This document shows, in pieces, positions 55,945 to 64,000 of a DNA stretch of 64,000 nt (position 1 is its first letter; every line of letters starts with the position of its first letter). A program made the position numbers and the translations under genes. The DNA comes from Singulisphaera sp. GP187 (GTDB lineage Bacteria; Planctomycetota; Planctomycetia; Isosphaerales; Isosphaeraceae). A model generated the notes under the pieces. The model was not told where the DNA came from and searched no databases. It worked only from the letters and a program-made list of their open reading frames with translations. The stretch covers positions 3,821,501-3,885,500 of the forward strand of contig NZ_FSRB01000001.1 in NCBI RefSeq assembly GCF_900129635.1, given 5' to 3'.

Positions 55945-57360
55945 ATTACGACCACTTCGCAATCCCCCTACGACCCCCCTGAGCCTGAGCCGACGACGAG
56001 TCCGCTTTCCGAGCGCCCGACGAACGTCCGCTGGGGGGTACTTGCCATGCTCGCCGGCGCGGCGATCGTGTCGTACCTGACCCGCGCGAGCATCTCCACG
56101 GCGGCCACGACCATCCAGGCCGATCTCCAGCTCGACGCCGTCCAGATGGGCTATGTCCTGGGCGGCTTCTTCATGGGCTACATCTGGCTGCAAATCCCCG
56201 GAGGCTGGCTGGGGGGCCGGATCGGGGCCCGGATCACGCTCACGACGTTCGCGCTGCTCTGGTCACTGATGACCTTGGCCTCGGCCCTGGCACCGTCGTA
56301 TGAAGTGCTCCGATGGTCGCGGATCGCCATGGGAGCCGCCCAGGCCGGTTTGTTCGCCGTGATCATCAAGGCGCTGGCCGACTGGTTCCCCGAATCGCGC
56401 CGAGGGACCGCGGGCGCGGTGATCACCGGCTCGATGTCGGTCGGAGCGGTCATCGCCAGCGGCCTGACCGTCCGCCTCCTCGACCCGCTCGGCTGGCGAG
56501 GCGCGTTCGAGGTCTACGCGCTGGTCGGCGTGGTCTGGGCGGTGGCCTTCGCCCTCTGGTTCCGCAACACGCCCGCCGAACACTCGGGCGTCAACCTCGC
56601 GGAACTCAAACTGATTCGCGAGGTCGCTCCGATCCGGTCGCGGCTCCACGACCCGGAGCTCGACCTTGCCGACGTCGCTACGCACGCGAAGGACAAGAGC
56701 ACCGTTGAGGTGACCTCGTTCGGTGCGGTGCTAATGAGCATGGCATTGAGCGTAAGCATGTGGGCGCTTTGCATCCAGGCATTCTTCCGGGCGTTCGGCT
56801 ACGCCCTGTTCATCACCTGGTTCCCCGCCTACCTTGAGCAGGGTTTCGGCGTCGCGACCTCGCGGGCCGGCGACCTGAGCATGCTCCCCCTGGCCGGGGT
56901 CGTGGTCGGCAGCTTCCTGGGCGGCCCGGTCGTCGACGTCATCCTCGTCAGGACCGGTAGCCGTTGGCTGAGCCGGAGTGGCGTGGCCGCCTTCTCGCTG
57001 GGAACGTGCGCCCTCGCCACCCTGGCAGCGACGTTCGTCAACAATCCGCTCGCGGCCGTCGCCATGCTTTCGCTAGGTGCCTTGCTCTCCGGCCTGGCCT
57101 CGCCCACCACCTGGGCCGCCACCATGGACATCAGCGGCCGGCACACCGCGCTCGGTTTTGCCATCATGAACATGTCGGGCAACATCGGAGCCATCGCCTG
57201 CCCGATCGCCGTCGGATACCTGATCGCCCACATTCGAGCGACCAACGGCAACTGGGATTGGGTCCTCTACATGTTCGCCGCCATCTACCTGGCCGGCAGC
57301 ATCGCCTGGTTATTTCTCAACCCGAACCAATCGGCCGTGGTACGCCGAGTCAGAGCCTGA
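55945..57360 (+). CDS. MFS transporter, probably using a non-ATG start
   Basis: An MFS permease of about 471 residues with 12 hydrophobic segments, of the anion:cation symporter (hexuronate/organic acid) type: MGYVLGGFFMGYIWLQIPGG, GGRIGARITLTTFALLWSLM and ALADWFPESRRGTAGAVITG. The first ATG in frame (56047) lies inside transmembrane helix 1 (RWGVLAMLAGAAIVSYLTRA) and would remove the conserved cytoplasmic leader. In-frame sense coding extends back to the upstream stop at 55942-55944, and the only plausible initiation codon there is ATT at 55945, with GGAGG five bases before it. ACG at 55948 is an alternative. Immediate adjacency to the dimethylformamidase-like gene implies coupling. Substrate unknown. 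Confidence 0.8.
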   Translation: MTTTSQSPYDPPEPEPTTSPLSERPTNVRWGVLAMLAGAAIVSYLTRASISTAATTIQADLQLDAVQMGYVLGGFFMGYIWLQIPGGWLGGRIGARITLTTFALLWSLMTLASALAPSYEVLRWSRIAMGAAQAGLFAVIIKALADWFPESRRGTAGAVITGSMSVGAVIASGLTVRLLDPLGWRGAFEVYALVGVVWAVAFALWFRNTPAEHSGVNLAELKLIREVAPIRSRLHDPELDLADVATHAKDKSTVEVTSFGAVLMSMALSVSMWALCIQAFFRAFGYALFITWFPAYLEQGFGVATSRAGDLSMLPLAGVVVGSFLGGPVVDVILVRTGSRWLSRSGVAAFSLGTCALATLAATFVNNPLAAVAMLSLGALLSGLASPTTWAATMDISGRHTALGFAIMNMSGNIGAIACPIAVGYLIAHIRATNGNWDWVLYMFAAIYLAGSIAWLFLNPNQSAVVRRVRA

Positions 57361-57407
57361 TCCACGTCAACAACGAATCGCCTGGTGGGCCGTGCCCTCT
57401 CATCGCT

Positions 57408-57552
57408 TAGAGCGGTTCTCCTTTGCATTGCGCACAGCGGAGGAAAAAGGGGACTGGCTCCCGGCCCCTGAGCCCTTGAATTTCACCAAACGCTTTGGAG
57501 GCCGGGTGCCTGTCCCCTTTTTCCGTGCGCCAGCCGGTCGGGAACCGCTCTA
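57408..57552. repeat. 145-bp nested palindromic element (AAAAAGGGGAC family)
   Basis: Outer arms TAGAGCGGTTC (57408-57418) and GAACCGCTCTA (57542-57552) pair perfectly. Inside, AAAAAGGGGAC (57444-57454) and GTCCCCTTTTT (57512-57522) pair perfectly as well. A CTGGTGGGCCGTGCCCTCT fragment precedes it. It fills the gap between convergent genes; the T-run might also terminate the MFS transcript. Confidence 0.75.
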
Positions 57553-57578
57553 GGCACGGTCCATCAGGTATTGCCAGA

Positions 57579-59024
57579 TCAGGCAAACAAGGGTTTGACG
57601 GCCACACCCTTGCCGTCCTCGGTCGCATAGAACGGGCGTTTCTCGACGTCGAACGCGGTCTTGGGCGAGATCCCCATGGCCGTGAAGATGGTCGCGTGCA
57701 GGTCGGAGATCGAGACGGGGTCTTTGACCGTGAGCAACGGACGCTCGGGAGCGGTCTCGCCGTGAAGGAACCCTTTCTTCATCCCGCCGCCGAACATGAC
57801 AACGGACCCGGAGCCGGTGAAGTGCCGGTGGAGGCCGTAGTGCTTCATCTCCTTCATGACGTCGGACGAGGCCCGCGACTGGTCTTTCGCGGTGCTGCCA
57901 GGAACCCCTTCGACCATCATGTCGCGGCTGAACTCGCTGGCCAGAACGATCAGGGTCCGGTCGAGCAAACCCCGTTCTTCGAGGTCGAGGATCAACTGCG
58001 CGATCGGTCGGTCGATCGACTTCTTCATTTCCTCGGCGGTCGTGTGGCCGTTCTCGTGCGTATCCCAGCTCACGAACGGCACATACTCGGTCGTCACCTC
58101 GATGTACCGTGCGCCGGCTTCGGTCAAGCGGCGGGCGAGCAGGCAACCTTGGCCGAACCGGCCCGTGTTGTATTTCTCGAAGCTCTCCTTCGGCTCCTTG
58201 GTCAGGTCGAAGGCGTCCCGATGGGGCGAGTTGAGGAGCCGATGCGCGTTCTCGAAGGCGCGGACGATCGACTCCTGGTGGTAGTCGCTCGCCAGCTCAC
58301 CGAGCGGGCTCTGCGCGATCAACGCCTTGAGGTGACGCTCACGGTTCGCGAACCGGTCGCGCGACATCCCCTTGGGGGGACGGACCGCCGCGACGGCGTC
58401 GAGCGGGTACGGCAGGTTGAACGGGCCGTATTCGCTTCCGAGGAACCCGGCCGTCGTGAACGCCTTCAGTTCCTCCGACTCGCCGTGCCCCTCGAGTCGC
58501 TGACCGATGTTGAGGAACGCGGGGATCGCCGGGTTCTTCGGCCCCAGGACCTTCGCCATCCAGGCGCCGATGTGGGGCGCGGCAACCGTCTGGGGCGGAA
58601 CATAGCCGGTGTGCCAGTGGTACTGGTGGCGCGAGTGGAGGATGTTGCCCAGATCGGCAACCACGTGCCCTCGGATCAAGGTCGCCCGGTCCATGACCTT
58701 GGCGATCTCTTCGAGTCCCTGGGAGATCTTGATGTTGTCGACGGCCGTATCAATGCTTGGAAACGTGCAGAGAATTTTCTCGGACGGGACGCCGACCTCG
58801 AACGGAGTATACCGCTTGGGGTCGAACGTCTCGGGCGCGGCCATCCCCCCGGCCATCCAGAGCACGATGCAGGTGTCGGCCGTGGGCGTGGGCTGCTGGA
58901 CCGGCTCCTCGCCCCGGACGAACCGGGGCTCGCCCATCGCCAGGGCCGCCAAGGTGGCCGCGCTCACCCCTTGAAGAAATTCGCGACGGCTCGGGTGGCG
59001 ATCGTCATCGAAACGGTGTCCCAT
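57579..59024 (-). CDS. DUF1501 family protein, divergent subtype, partner of cytochrome pair 3
   Basis: A 481-residue protein with Tat signal (PSRREFLQGVSAATLAALAM) and GAGG before the ATG. It belongs to DUF1501 by overall layout, but its signatures are altered: strand 1 reads LWMAGGMAAPETFDPKRYTP in place of GGPSxLDLFDPKP, and the C-terminal EFGRTP...GRDHH is replaced by ASEFSRDMMVEGVPG and a long insert before HYGLHRHFTGSGSVVMFGGG. Changes at both metal-site motifs suggest a different or lost activity. The cytochrome partner ends 20 bp upstream of its start. Confidence 0.85.
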   Translation of the reverse strand: MGHRFDDDRHPSRREFLQGVSAATLAALAMGEPRFVRGEEPVQQPTPTADTCIVLWMAGGMAAPETFDPKRYTPFEVGVPSEKILCTFPSIDTAVDNIKISQGLEEIAKVMDRATLIRGHVVADLGNILHSRHQYHWHTGYVPPQTVAAPHIGAWMAKVLGPKNPAIPAFLNIGQRLEGHGESEELKAFTTAGFLGSEYGPFNLPYPLDAVAAVRPPKGMSRDRFANRERHLKALIAQSPLGELASDYHQESIVRAFENAHRLLNSPHRDAFDLTKEPKESFEKYNTGRFGQGCLLARRLTEAGARYIEVTTEYVPFVSWDTHENGHTTAEEMKKSIDRPIAQLILDLEERGLLDRTLIVLASEFSRDMMVEGVPGSTAKDQSRASSDVMKEMKHYGLHRHFTGSGSVVMFGGGMKKGFLHGETAPERPLLTVKDPVSISDLHATIFTAMGISPKTAFDVEKRPFYATEDGKGVAVKPLFA

Positions 59025-59043
59025 GACAGTCCTCTTTAATTCT

Positions 59044-60972
59044 TCAACGAATCAACTGGAATTCGGGGAGCACGAACACCACCCACAACAAGTCGGCCAG
59101 CCCCTCCGGCGTGGCAGGCAAGCCAACCAGCTCGCGGGCGGTCGTGAGCTCACCGTCACTCGGACGGCGGCTGAGGGACTGTAGATAGATCGACTCGATC
59201 CAATGATCGGCGGTGGCCTCGGGCTGCGCCTTGAGCAGGTTGGCGGCCCCTTGGGTCACGAGGTCGGTCAAGATCTGGCCGTTGGACAGATCGAGGGCCT
59301 GCAAGGTCGTCAGCACGTCGCCGCGCGTCGTCACGACCTGCTCGCGGTTCGGGCGGCCGAGCGACCTCATCAGCAGGTCGGAATTGACCATCGAGGCCCG
59401 TACCTTGGGACGAGCCTTGGACTCGGCCGCCCGGGCCGCGGCCCCCTTCACCGGCGCATCCGGCTTGCTCGGCCCAGCGCCTGTGATCGCCCACACGGCG
59501 TCGAGATACTGCTCGGCCGTCATCCGCCGGACCTCGGGGCCTCGGAAAACGTAGTCATCATCCCCCAAAGCCTCGCTCTTCAGCACGGCCGGACGCGACT
59601 GGTAGGTCTGCGCGGTCACAATGTGCTCGATCAGCGCTTTGAGGTCGTATTTGTGGTCGACGAGGTAGCCGGCCAGGTAGTCGAGCAGGTCTTCACTCCA
59701 GGGCTCGTTGGCCATGACGTCGACCGGGTGGACGATCCCACGGCCCATCAAGCGCTGCCAGATCCGGTTGGCGATCGTCCGCGAGAATCGGCCGTTGTCT
59801 TTGTCGGTCACGAGCCGGGCCAGTTGCGCCAGGCGTTCCGACTTCGACAACGAGGGATCGATCGATCCGAGCTCGGGCCACATGAACTTCGGCTCGGCCA
59901 TCCGGCCGGTCGGCTTATCGCACCGGTGAATTTCCAGCGGTTGCTCGGCGATGATCGCGGCCAGGCCATAGGCGTCGTCGAGCTTCCAGCGGTCGATAAA
60001 GCTATCGTGGCAGGAAGCACACTTCATGTTGATGCCAAAGAAGACCTGCGACACGTTCTGTGAGAACTGGATCTCGGGCACCTGGCTGGCGTTGACCCGC
60101 CCGCGCCACTTGATACCGTTGATGAACCCCTCCGACTCGGCCGTGGGGCTGATCAGCTCGTAGACGAACCGGTCGAACGGCGTGTTCTCAACCAACGATT
60201 GATAGAGCCAGCCGGTGATCTGCTTGCGACCGCCGTCGATGTAGCCGGTCCCTTTGTAGTCGTTGCGGAGCAGGTCGTTCCAGAACGTCAGCCAGTGTTC
60301 GGCGTAAACTTCCTTGTCATCGAGCAGGCGACGGGCCTGACGCGCCCGTTTGTCGCCGCTCGAATCGTTCAGGAAGGCTTCGAGCGCCTCGGGCTTGGGT
60401 AAGATCCCGCTGAGGTCAAGGTCGATCCGCCGCAGAAACGTGGCGTCATCAATCGCAGGCGGCCGAGCGACCTGATGCTCGGCGAGATTGGCGTCGACGA
60501 TCCGATCGATCGGGTGGTCGCGACCGTCCCGGGCGGGGGGAAGTTCGACCTGCTTCAGCTTCAAGGGGGCGACGTAAGTCCCCTGCTTGAACGTAAATCC
60601 TTCTTCCCAGCGCATCCCCTGGTCGATCCAACCTCGAAACAGGGCCACCTCCGCCACCGTGAGCCGCTCCCCCTTCCCCTTGGGGGGCATCTGTTCTTCA
60701 GGGTCGTCGCTCAAAAGCCGAGCGACCAGCTCGCTCTCCTCGCTCTTGCCGGGGACCACCGCCTTTGACTTGAGCGTCGCCTGACGCGTGTCCAGCGAGA
60801 ACGACCCCTTGTACGTTCCATTGGTGTGGCACTTGGCGCACCGATCCTTGATCAGCGGCACGATGTCATGGGCGAAGTCCACCGATTTCGGATCGGCCGC
60901 AAACCCCGACGACACGACGAAACCGAGGGCGATCAGCCCGGCGGCGAACCGGAACGAGAGATTTTGTCTCAT
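59044..60972 (-). CDS. Short planctomycete cytochrome C / DUF1549 / DUF1553 protein, pair 3
   Basis: A 642-residue exported protein, about 230 residues shorter than those of pairs 1 and 2. Signal peptide in FRFAAGLIALGFVVSSGFAA. PSCyt1: IVPLIKDRCAKCHTNGTYKG, then EEQMPPKGKGERLTVAEVAL. DUF1549: RRIDLDLSGILPKPEALEAF, AEHWLTFWNDLLRNDYKGTG and a second C-x-x-C-H, GINMKCASCHDSFIDRWKLD. DUF1553: FSRTIANRIWQRLMGRGIVH and REQVVTTRGDVLTTLQALDL. The motif HWLDVARYADT of the long forms is replaced by HWLTFWNDLL. It clearly represents a distinct subtype, paired with the equally divergent DUF1501 copy. Role unproven. Confidence 0.85.
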   Translation of the reverse strand: MRQNLSFRFAAGLIALGFVVSSGFAADPKSVDFAHDIVPLIKDRCAKCHTNGTYKGSFSLDTRQATLKSKAVVPGKSEESELVARLLSDDPEEQMPPKGKGERLTVAEVALFRGWIDQGMRWEEGFTFKQGTYVAPLKLKQVELPPARDGRDHPIDRIVDANLAEHQVARPPAIDDATFLRRIDLDLSGILPKPEALEAFLNDSSGDKRARQARRLLDDKEVYAEHWLTFWNDLLRNDYKGTGYIDGGRKQITGWLYQSLVENTPFDRFVYELISPTAESEGFINGIKWRGRVNASQVPEIQFSQNVSQVFFGINMKCASCHDSFIDRWKLDDAYGLAAIIAEQPLEIHRCDKPTGRMAEPKFMWPELGSIDPSLSKSERLAQLARLVTDKDNGRFSRTIANRIWQRLMGRGIVHPVDVMANEPWSEDLLDYLAGYLVDHKYDLKALIEHIVTAQTYQSRPAVLKSEALGDDDYVFRGPEVRRMTAEQYLDAVWAITGAGPSKPDAPVKGAAARAAESKARPKVRASMVNSDLLMRSLGRPNREQVVTTRGDVLTTLQALDLSNGQILTDLVTQGAANLLKAQPEATADHWIESIYLQSLSRRPSDGELTTARELVGLPATPEGLADLLWVVFVLPEFQLIR

Positions 60973-61105
60973 GGAGCGACCCTGACGATCGAATCGATAA
61001 AGCCAAAGGCCAGGTCAAACTGGCCTGATCTCAGCTTATTATCGGGTATCACCATACCCGACGGCAACAGGGCGCCGAGATGGAGATAAAAGTGCACACA
61101 TCTTG

Positions 61106-62548
61106 CTAAACGAGAATCTTTTTGACCACCTTGGCCGGTTCAACACCTGTGAGATGCACGTCGAGCCCTTGATACTTGAAAGAGAGCCGGCGGTGGTCGA
61201 TCCCACAGAGGTGCAGCAAGGTGGCATGAAAGTCACGCACGTGGACCACGTCCTCGACGGCGCGGTAGCCGAGTTCATCGCTGGCGCCGTGGGTCAGGCC
61301 CCCTTGGATTCCTCCGCCGGCCATCCAGAGGGAGAAGCCGAGGATATGGTGGTCCCGGCCGGTCCCCTGCCCCATCGGGGTCCGGCCAAACTCGCCGCCC
61401 CAGATGATCAGGGTCTCGTCAAGCATACCACGTTGTTTGAGGTCTTTCACGAGTGCGGCGCTGGGACGGTCAACATCCTCGGCGGCCGATCGCATGCCGG
61501 GTTCGATGTTCCCGTGATGGTCCCAGGCGCGGTGATAGAGCTGGATGAACCGCACCCCGCGCTCGGCGAGCCGGCGGGCGAGTAGACAGTTCGAGGCGAA
61601 GCTGCCATCGCCAGGATGCTTGACACCATAGAGGTCGAGCATGTGGGCCGGCTCGCTCGCGAAATCGGTGAGCTCGGGCACGGACGACTGCATCCGGAAC
61701 GCCATCTCGTACTGGCTGATCCGGGTCTGGATCTCCGGGTCGAGGCGATCCTCGGCGAGCAGACCGTTGAGCCGGTTGACCTCCTCGACCACCTGGCGCT
61801 GGGCGCTCTGGCAGACGCCCTCGGGATTCCCGATGTAGTGCACGGCATCCCCCTTCGACTGGAAGAGGATCCCCTGAAACTTACTCGGCAAGAAGCCCGC
61901 CGACCACTGTCGCGCGGAGACCGGCTGAAGCCCCGTTTTGCCCGAGGAGGTGAGCACGATGAACCCCGGCAGGTCCTCCGCCTCCGACCCCAAGCCGTAG
62001 AGCAGCCAGGAGCCCATGCTCGGCCGCCCCTTGATGATCGACCCACTGTTCATGAATGCATGAGCCGGGTCGTGGTTGATCTGCTCCGTCTGCATCGATC
62101 GGACAATGCAAATGTCGTCGGCAACACGGGCAATGTTCGGGAAGAGGTCCGAGACCTCCTGACCGGATTGACCATACTTGCGGAAGTCGACAAACGACCC
62201 GCGTGCGGTGAGCGCGGCATTCTGCAACTGCGCGAGTTGCTGGCCCTTGGTAAACGACTCGGGGAACGGCTTGCCGTCGAGCCGCTTCAACTCAGGCTTA
62301 TAGTCAAAGGACTCAAACTGGGATGGCCCCCCGGCCATGCACAAGTGAATCACCCGCTTCGCTTTCACCGGCAGGTGCGGCGGACGAACCACCCCCTGCC
62401 AGCGCCCCGCGGAATTCGCCGCGGGCGCCGCGTGCAGTTGCGGCTCGAGCAAGCTCGAGAGCGCCAACCCTCCCAAACCGTAGGCGGAACGACCGAGGAA
62501 GGTCCGTCGCGACAAGCTCCGCTGACATGCGTTAATGTCGTGAGTCAT
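61106..62548 (-). CDS. DUF1501 family protein, partner of cytochrome pair 4
   Basis: A 480-residue protein from the ATG at 62548 (a GTG at 62560 is an alternative). Tat signal RSLSRRTFLGRSAYGLGGLA. Motifs are standard: [40 protein letters not shown] and HILGFSLWMAGGGIQGG, with the same late region MLDLYGVKHPGDGSFASNCL as pair 1. The partner cytochrome gene lies upstream on the same strand but is separated by 402 bp of repeat DNA, in contrast to 20-73 bp in the other pairs. Confidence 0.9.
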   Translation of the reverse strand: MTHDINACQRSLSRRTFLGRSAYGLGGLALSSLLEPQLHAAPAANSAGRWQGVVRPPHLPVKAKRVIHLCMAGGPSQFESFDYKPELKRLDGKPFPESFTKGQQLAQLQNAALTARGSFVDFRKYGQSGQEVSDLFPNIARVADDICIVRSMQTEQINHDPAHAFMNSGSIIKGRPSMGSWLLYGLGSEAEDLPGFIVLTSSGKTGLQPVSARQWSAGFLPSKFQGILFQSKGDAVHYIGNPEGVCQSAQRQVVEEVNRLNGLLAEDRLDPEIQTRISQYEMAFRMQSSVPELTDFASEPAHMLDLYGVKHPGDGSFASNCLLARRLAERGVRFIQLYHRAWDHHGNIEPGMRSAAEDVDRPSAALVKDLKQRGMLDETLIIWGGEFGRTPMGQGTGRDHHILGFSLWMAGGGIQGGLTHGASDELGYRAVEDVVHVRDFHATLLHLCGIDHRRLSFKYQGLDVHLTGVEPAKVVKKILV

Positions 62549-62580
62549 GGTCTTTAGCACCTATCTCACTGGACCGATTC

Positions 62581-62922
62581 CTACAGCGGTTTACCGACGC
62601 GATACGCACGCTCTCGCCGGTCTTAGCCCCAACGGGGCGGCCCAAGGAAGCCCGGGGCAACGCCCCGGGAAATCGTCATATCCAACTTCACAAGCCCTGC
62701 AAGGGCGTCCTAATCCGAGCGATAACCTGGTGACGCCGGTCGTGCTGGCATGCCCCATTAGGTCGCCCTTTCAGGGCTCTCAAACACGAACATATTGATT
62801 CCCCAGGGCGTTGCCCTGGGCTTCCTTGGACCGCCCCGTTGGGGCTAAATTCAAACAAATGACAAGTAGACTCTCGCCGGTTTAGCCCCGAAAGGGCGGC
62901 CAAAGGTAGCCCAGGGCAGCGT
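62581..62922. repeat. Large palindromic repeat inside cytochrome pair 4
   Basis: Arms of 45 nt (62625-62669 and 62802-62846) are reverse complements with three mismatches; each contains AGCCCCAACGGGGCGG and a GGGCAACGCCC hairpin. A third, partial unit (TCGCCGGTTTAGCCCCG) follows at 62873-62922. The block, including its CTACAGCGGTTTACCG start, is homologous to 28422-28683, but the 29-bp ends found there are absent. Confidence 0.8.
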
Positions 62923-62950
62923 CTAACCAATCAACATATCCCCACCCACA

Positions 62951-64000
62951 TTAATACCGCGTAATGGTCTCATTGAGGTTGAGGACAACCCGGCAGACGC
63001 TCGTCCAGGCCGCGGCTTCGCGCTCGTTGAGGCCCGGCGGCACTGGGGCCAGGCCGACATGAAGCAGTTTCTTGGCGTCGTCGGGCCGACTGGCGTAGAG
63101 GCTGCGCTGCGAGTTCAGGAAGGTCAAGAGCGAGCGCGTCTCCCCAGCGCGGGCCGGCCGCGCCAGGACTTTGCGAAAGAGACGGTCCATCCGTTGGTCG
63201 TCCGACTCCTCCTTTGCCGTCACGAGCGACACGGCCAGAACACGGGCCGCCTCCACAAACGTCGGGTCGTTGAGTAGCGTCAAGGCCTGCTGCGGCGTGT
63301 TGGCGAGCGGCCGGGAGGCGGTGCATTCCTCGCGTGAGGGAGCGTCGAAGTTGGCCAGCATCGGGTGCATGAAGGTGCGCTGCCAGTGGGTGTAAACGCC
63401 GCGGCGATACTGCCTCAGATCGTCGTCGGCCCTGTACACCCGGTCGGGAAACTGCAGGTTGGCATAGTACCCCTCGGGTTGATAGGGGTGAGCGCTCGGG
63501 CCGCCGATCTCGAGGTTGAGGAGCCCGGCGACGGCCAGGGCGTTATCGCGGACGAACTCGGCCTCGAGCCGGCGCGGGGAATGCCAGGCAAGCAGGCGGT
63601 TGTCCGGGTCGATCTCGGCCAGGTCGGGCCGGAGTCGCGAATCTTGCTGGTAAGTTGCCGACATCACCATCAGTTTCACAACGTGCTTGACGTCCCAGCC
63701 ACTCTCGCGAAATTCGACGGCCAGCCAGTCGAGCAATTCGGGATGGACGGGCCATTCGCCCTGCGCTCCCACATCTTCCATGACACTGCTGATGCCGATG
63801 CCGAAGAATTGCTTCCAGAGGCGGTTGACGAAAACGCGGGCCGTCAGCGGATTCTCCGGAGCGGTGAGCCAGCGGGCGAGGTCGAGCCGCGTGAGCCGGC
63901 GGCCTTCGGGATTCGCGGGTTGTGGGAGGAAGCCGGGGACGCTCGGCACGACGATCGCGCCGCTCTCGTCCTGCCAGTTGCCGCGTCCCAGCACGCGCAT
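62951..64000 (-). CDS. DUF1549/DUF1553 cytochrome-type protein, C-terminal part (runs off right edge), pair 4
   Basis: The last 349 residues of a PSD-type protein. All visible parts belong to DUF1553: LTRLDLARWLTAPENPLTAR, VFVNRLWKQFFGIGISSVME, WPVHPELLDWLAVEFRESGW, SATYQQDSRLRPDLAEIDPD and PSREECTASRPLANTPQQAL. The C-terminus (VCRVVLNLNETITRY) is nearly the same as that of pair 1 (ANTLLNLDETVTKN). The methionine at the edge is internal; the true start and the cytochrome and DUF1549 parts lie outside the window. The DUF1501 partner follows downstream. Confidence 0.9.
   Translation of the reverse strand: MRVLGRGNWQDESGAIVVPSVPGFLPQPANPEGRRLTRLDLARWLTAPENPLTARVFVNRLWKQFFGIGISSVMEDVGAQGEWPVHPELLDWLAVEFRESGWDVKHVVKLMVMSATYQQDSRLRPDLAEIDPDNRLLAWHSPRRLEAEFVRDNALAVAGLLNLEIGGPSAHPYQPEGYYANLQFPDRVYRADDDLRQYRRGVYTHWQRTFMHPMLANFDAPSREECTASRPLANTPQQALTLLNDPTFVEAARVLAVSLVTAKEESDDQRMDRLFRKVLARPARAGETRSLLTFLNSQRSLYASRPDDAKKLLHVGLAPVPPGLNEREAAAWTSVCRVVLNLNETITRY

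Overview
The window is GC-rich chromosomal DNA of a member of the Planctomycetes, probably of the Isosphaeraceae type. That placement is inferred from gene families: four cytochrome/DUF1549/DUF1553 plus DUF1501 gene pairs, a DUF1559 pilin-like protein, CxPSR sulfatases, Tat-exported oxidoreductase-type proteins, an LExRxL-type N-terminal motif on a surface lipase, and many palindromic intergenic repeats. No rRNA, tRNA, CRISPR array or replication origin was recognised.

Layout. 1-7183 (mostly minus strand): the first 115 codons of an RND efflux pump that runs off the left edge, a TetR regulator with a palindromic operator candidate, a secreted two-domain PQQ-type sugar dehydrogenase with a clear terminator, a TPR membrane protein, and a pentapeptide-repeat gene that appears split by a palindromic repeat, itself split by an IS4-family element (5147-6714). 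7480-14082 (plus): two translationally coupled amidohydrolases, an exported DegT/StrS-type aminotransferase homologue, an amidase broken by a one-base frameshift, and an orphan DUF1501 protein. 14223-24753: two alpha/beta hydrolases, an acyl-CoA synthetase, an ArsR-type regulator, a Tat-exported Gfo/Idh/MocA oxidoreductase, a surface lipase and a double HMA metal-binding protein. 24991-33781: a secreted PHP-domain protein, a small lipoprotein beside a DUF1559 gene, a MITE-like element with 29-bp ends, an SGNH hydrolase and two sulfatases.

33782-37157 holds duplicated and decaying small genes, a DUF2500-like membrane protein and an orphan efflux adaptor. 37158-45588: an FAD-dependent oxidoreductase with a golvesin-like tail, a STAS protein, the first cytochrome/DUF1501 pair and a GntP-type permease. 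46016-49561 encodes an unusual fusion of two hydrolase folds, an M23-type metallopeptidase domain and two PKD-like domains. From 49922 to the right edge come three more cytochrome/DUF1501 pairs, with a dimethylformamidase-like protein and an MFS transporter between them; the transporter appears to start at a non-standard codon.

Taken together the genes describe a heterotroph investing in export and cell-surface chemistry on sulfated or esterified polymers (sulfatases, esterases, SGNH hydrolase, sugar dehydrogenase, uptake permeases). The intergenic DNA is crowded with at least seven families of palindromic repeats, several nested or inside operons. No defence or biosynthetic system could be identified; the best candidates for something new are the four-domain fusion protein, the repeated cytochrome/DUF1501 module and the layered palindromic elements.
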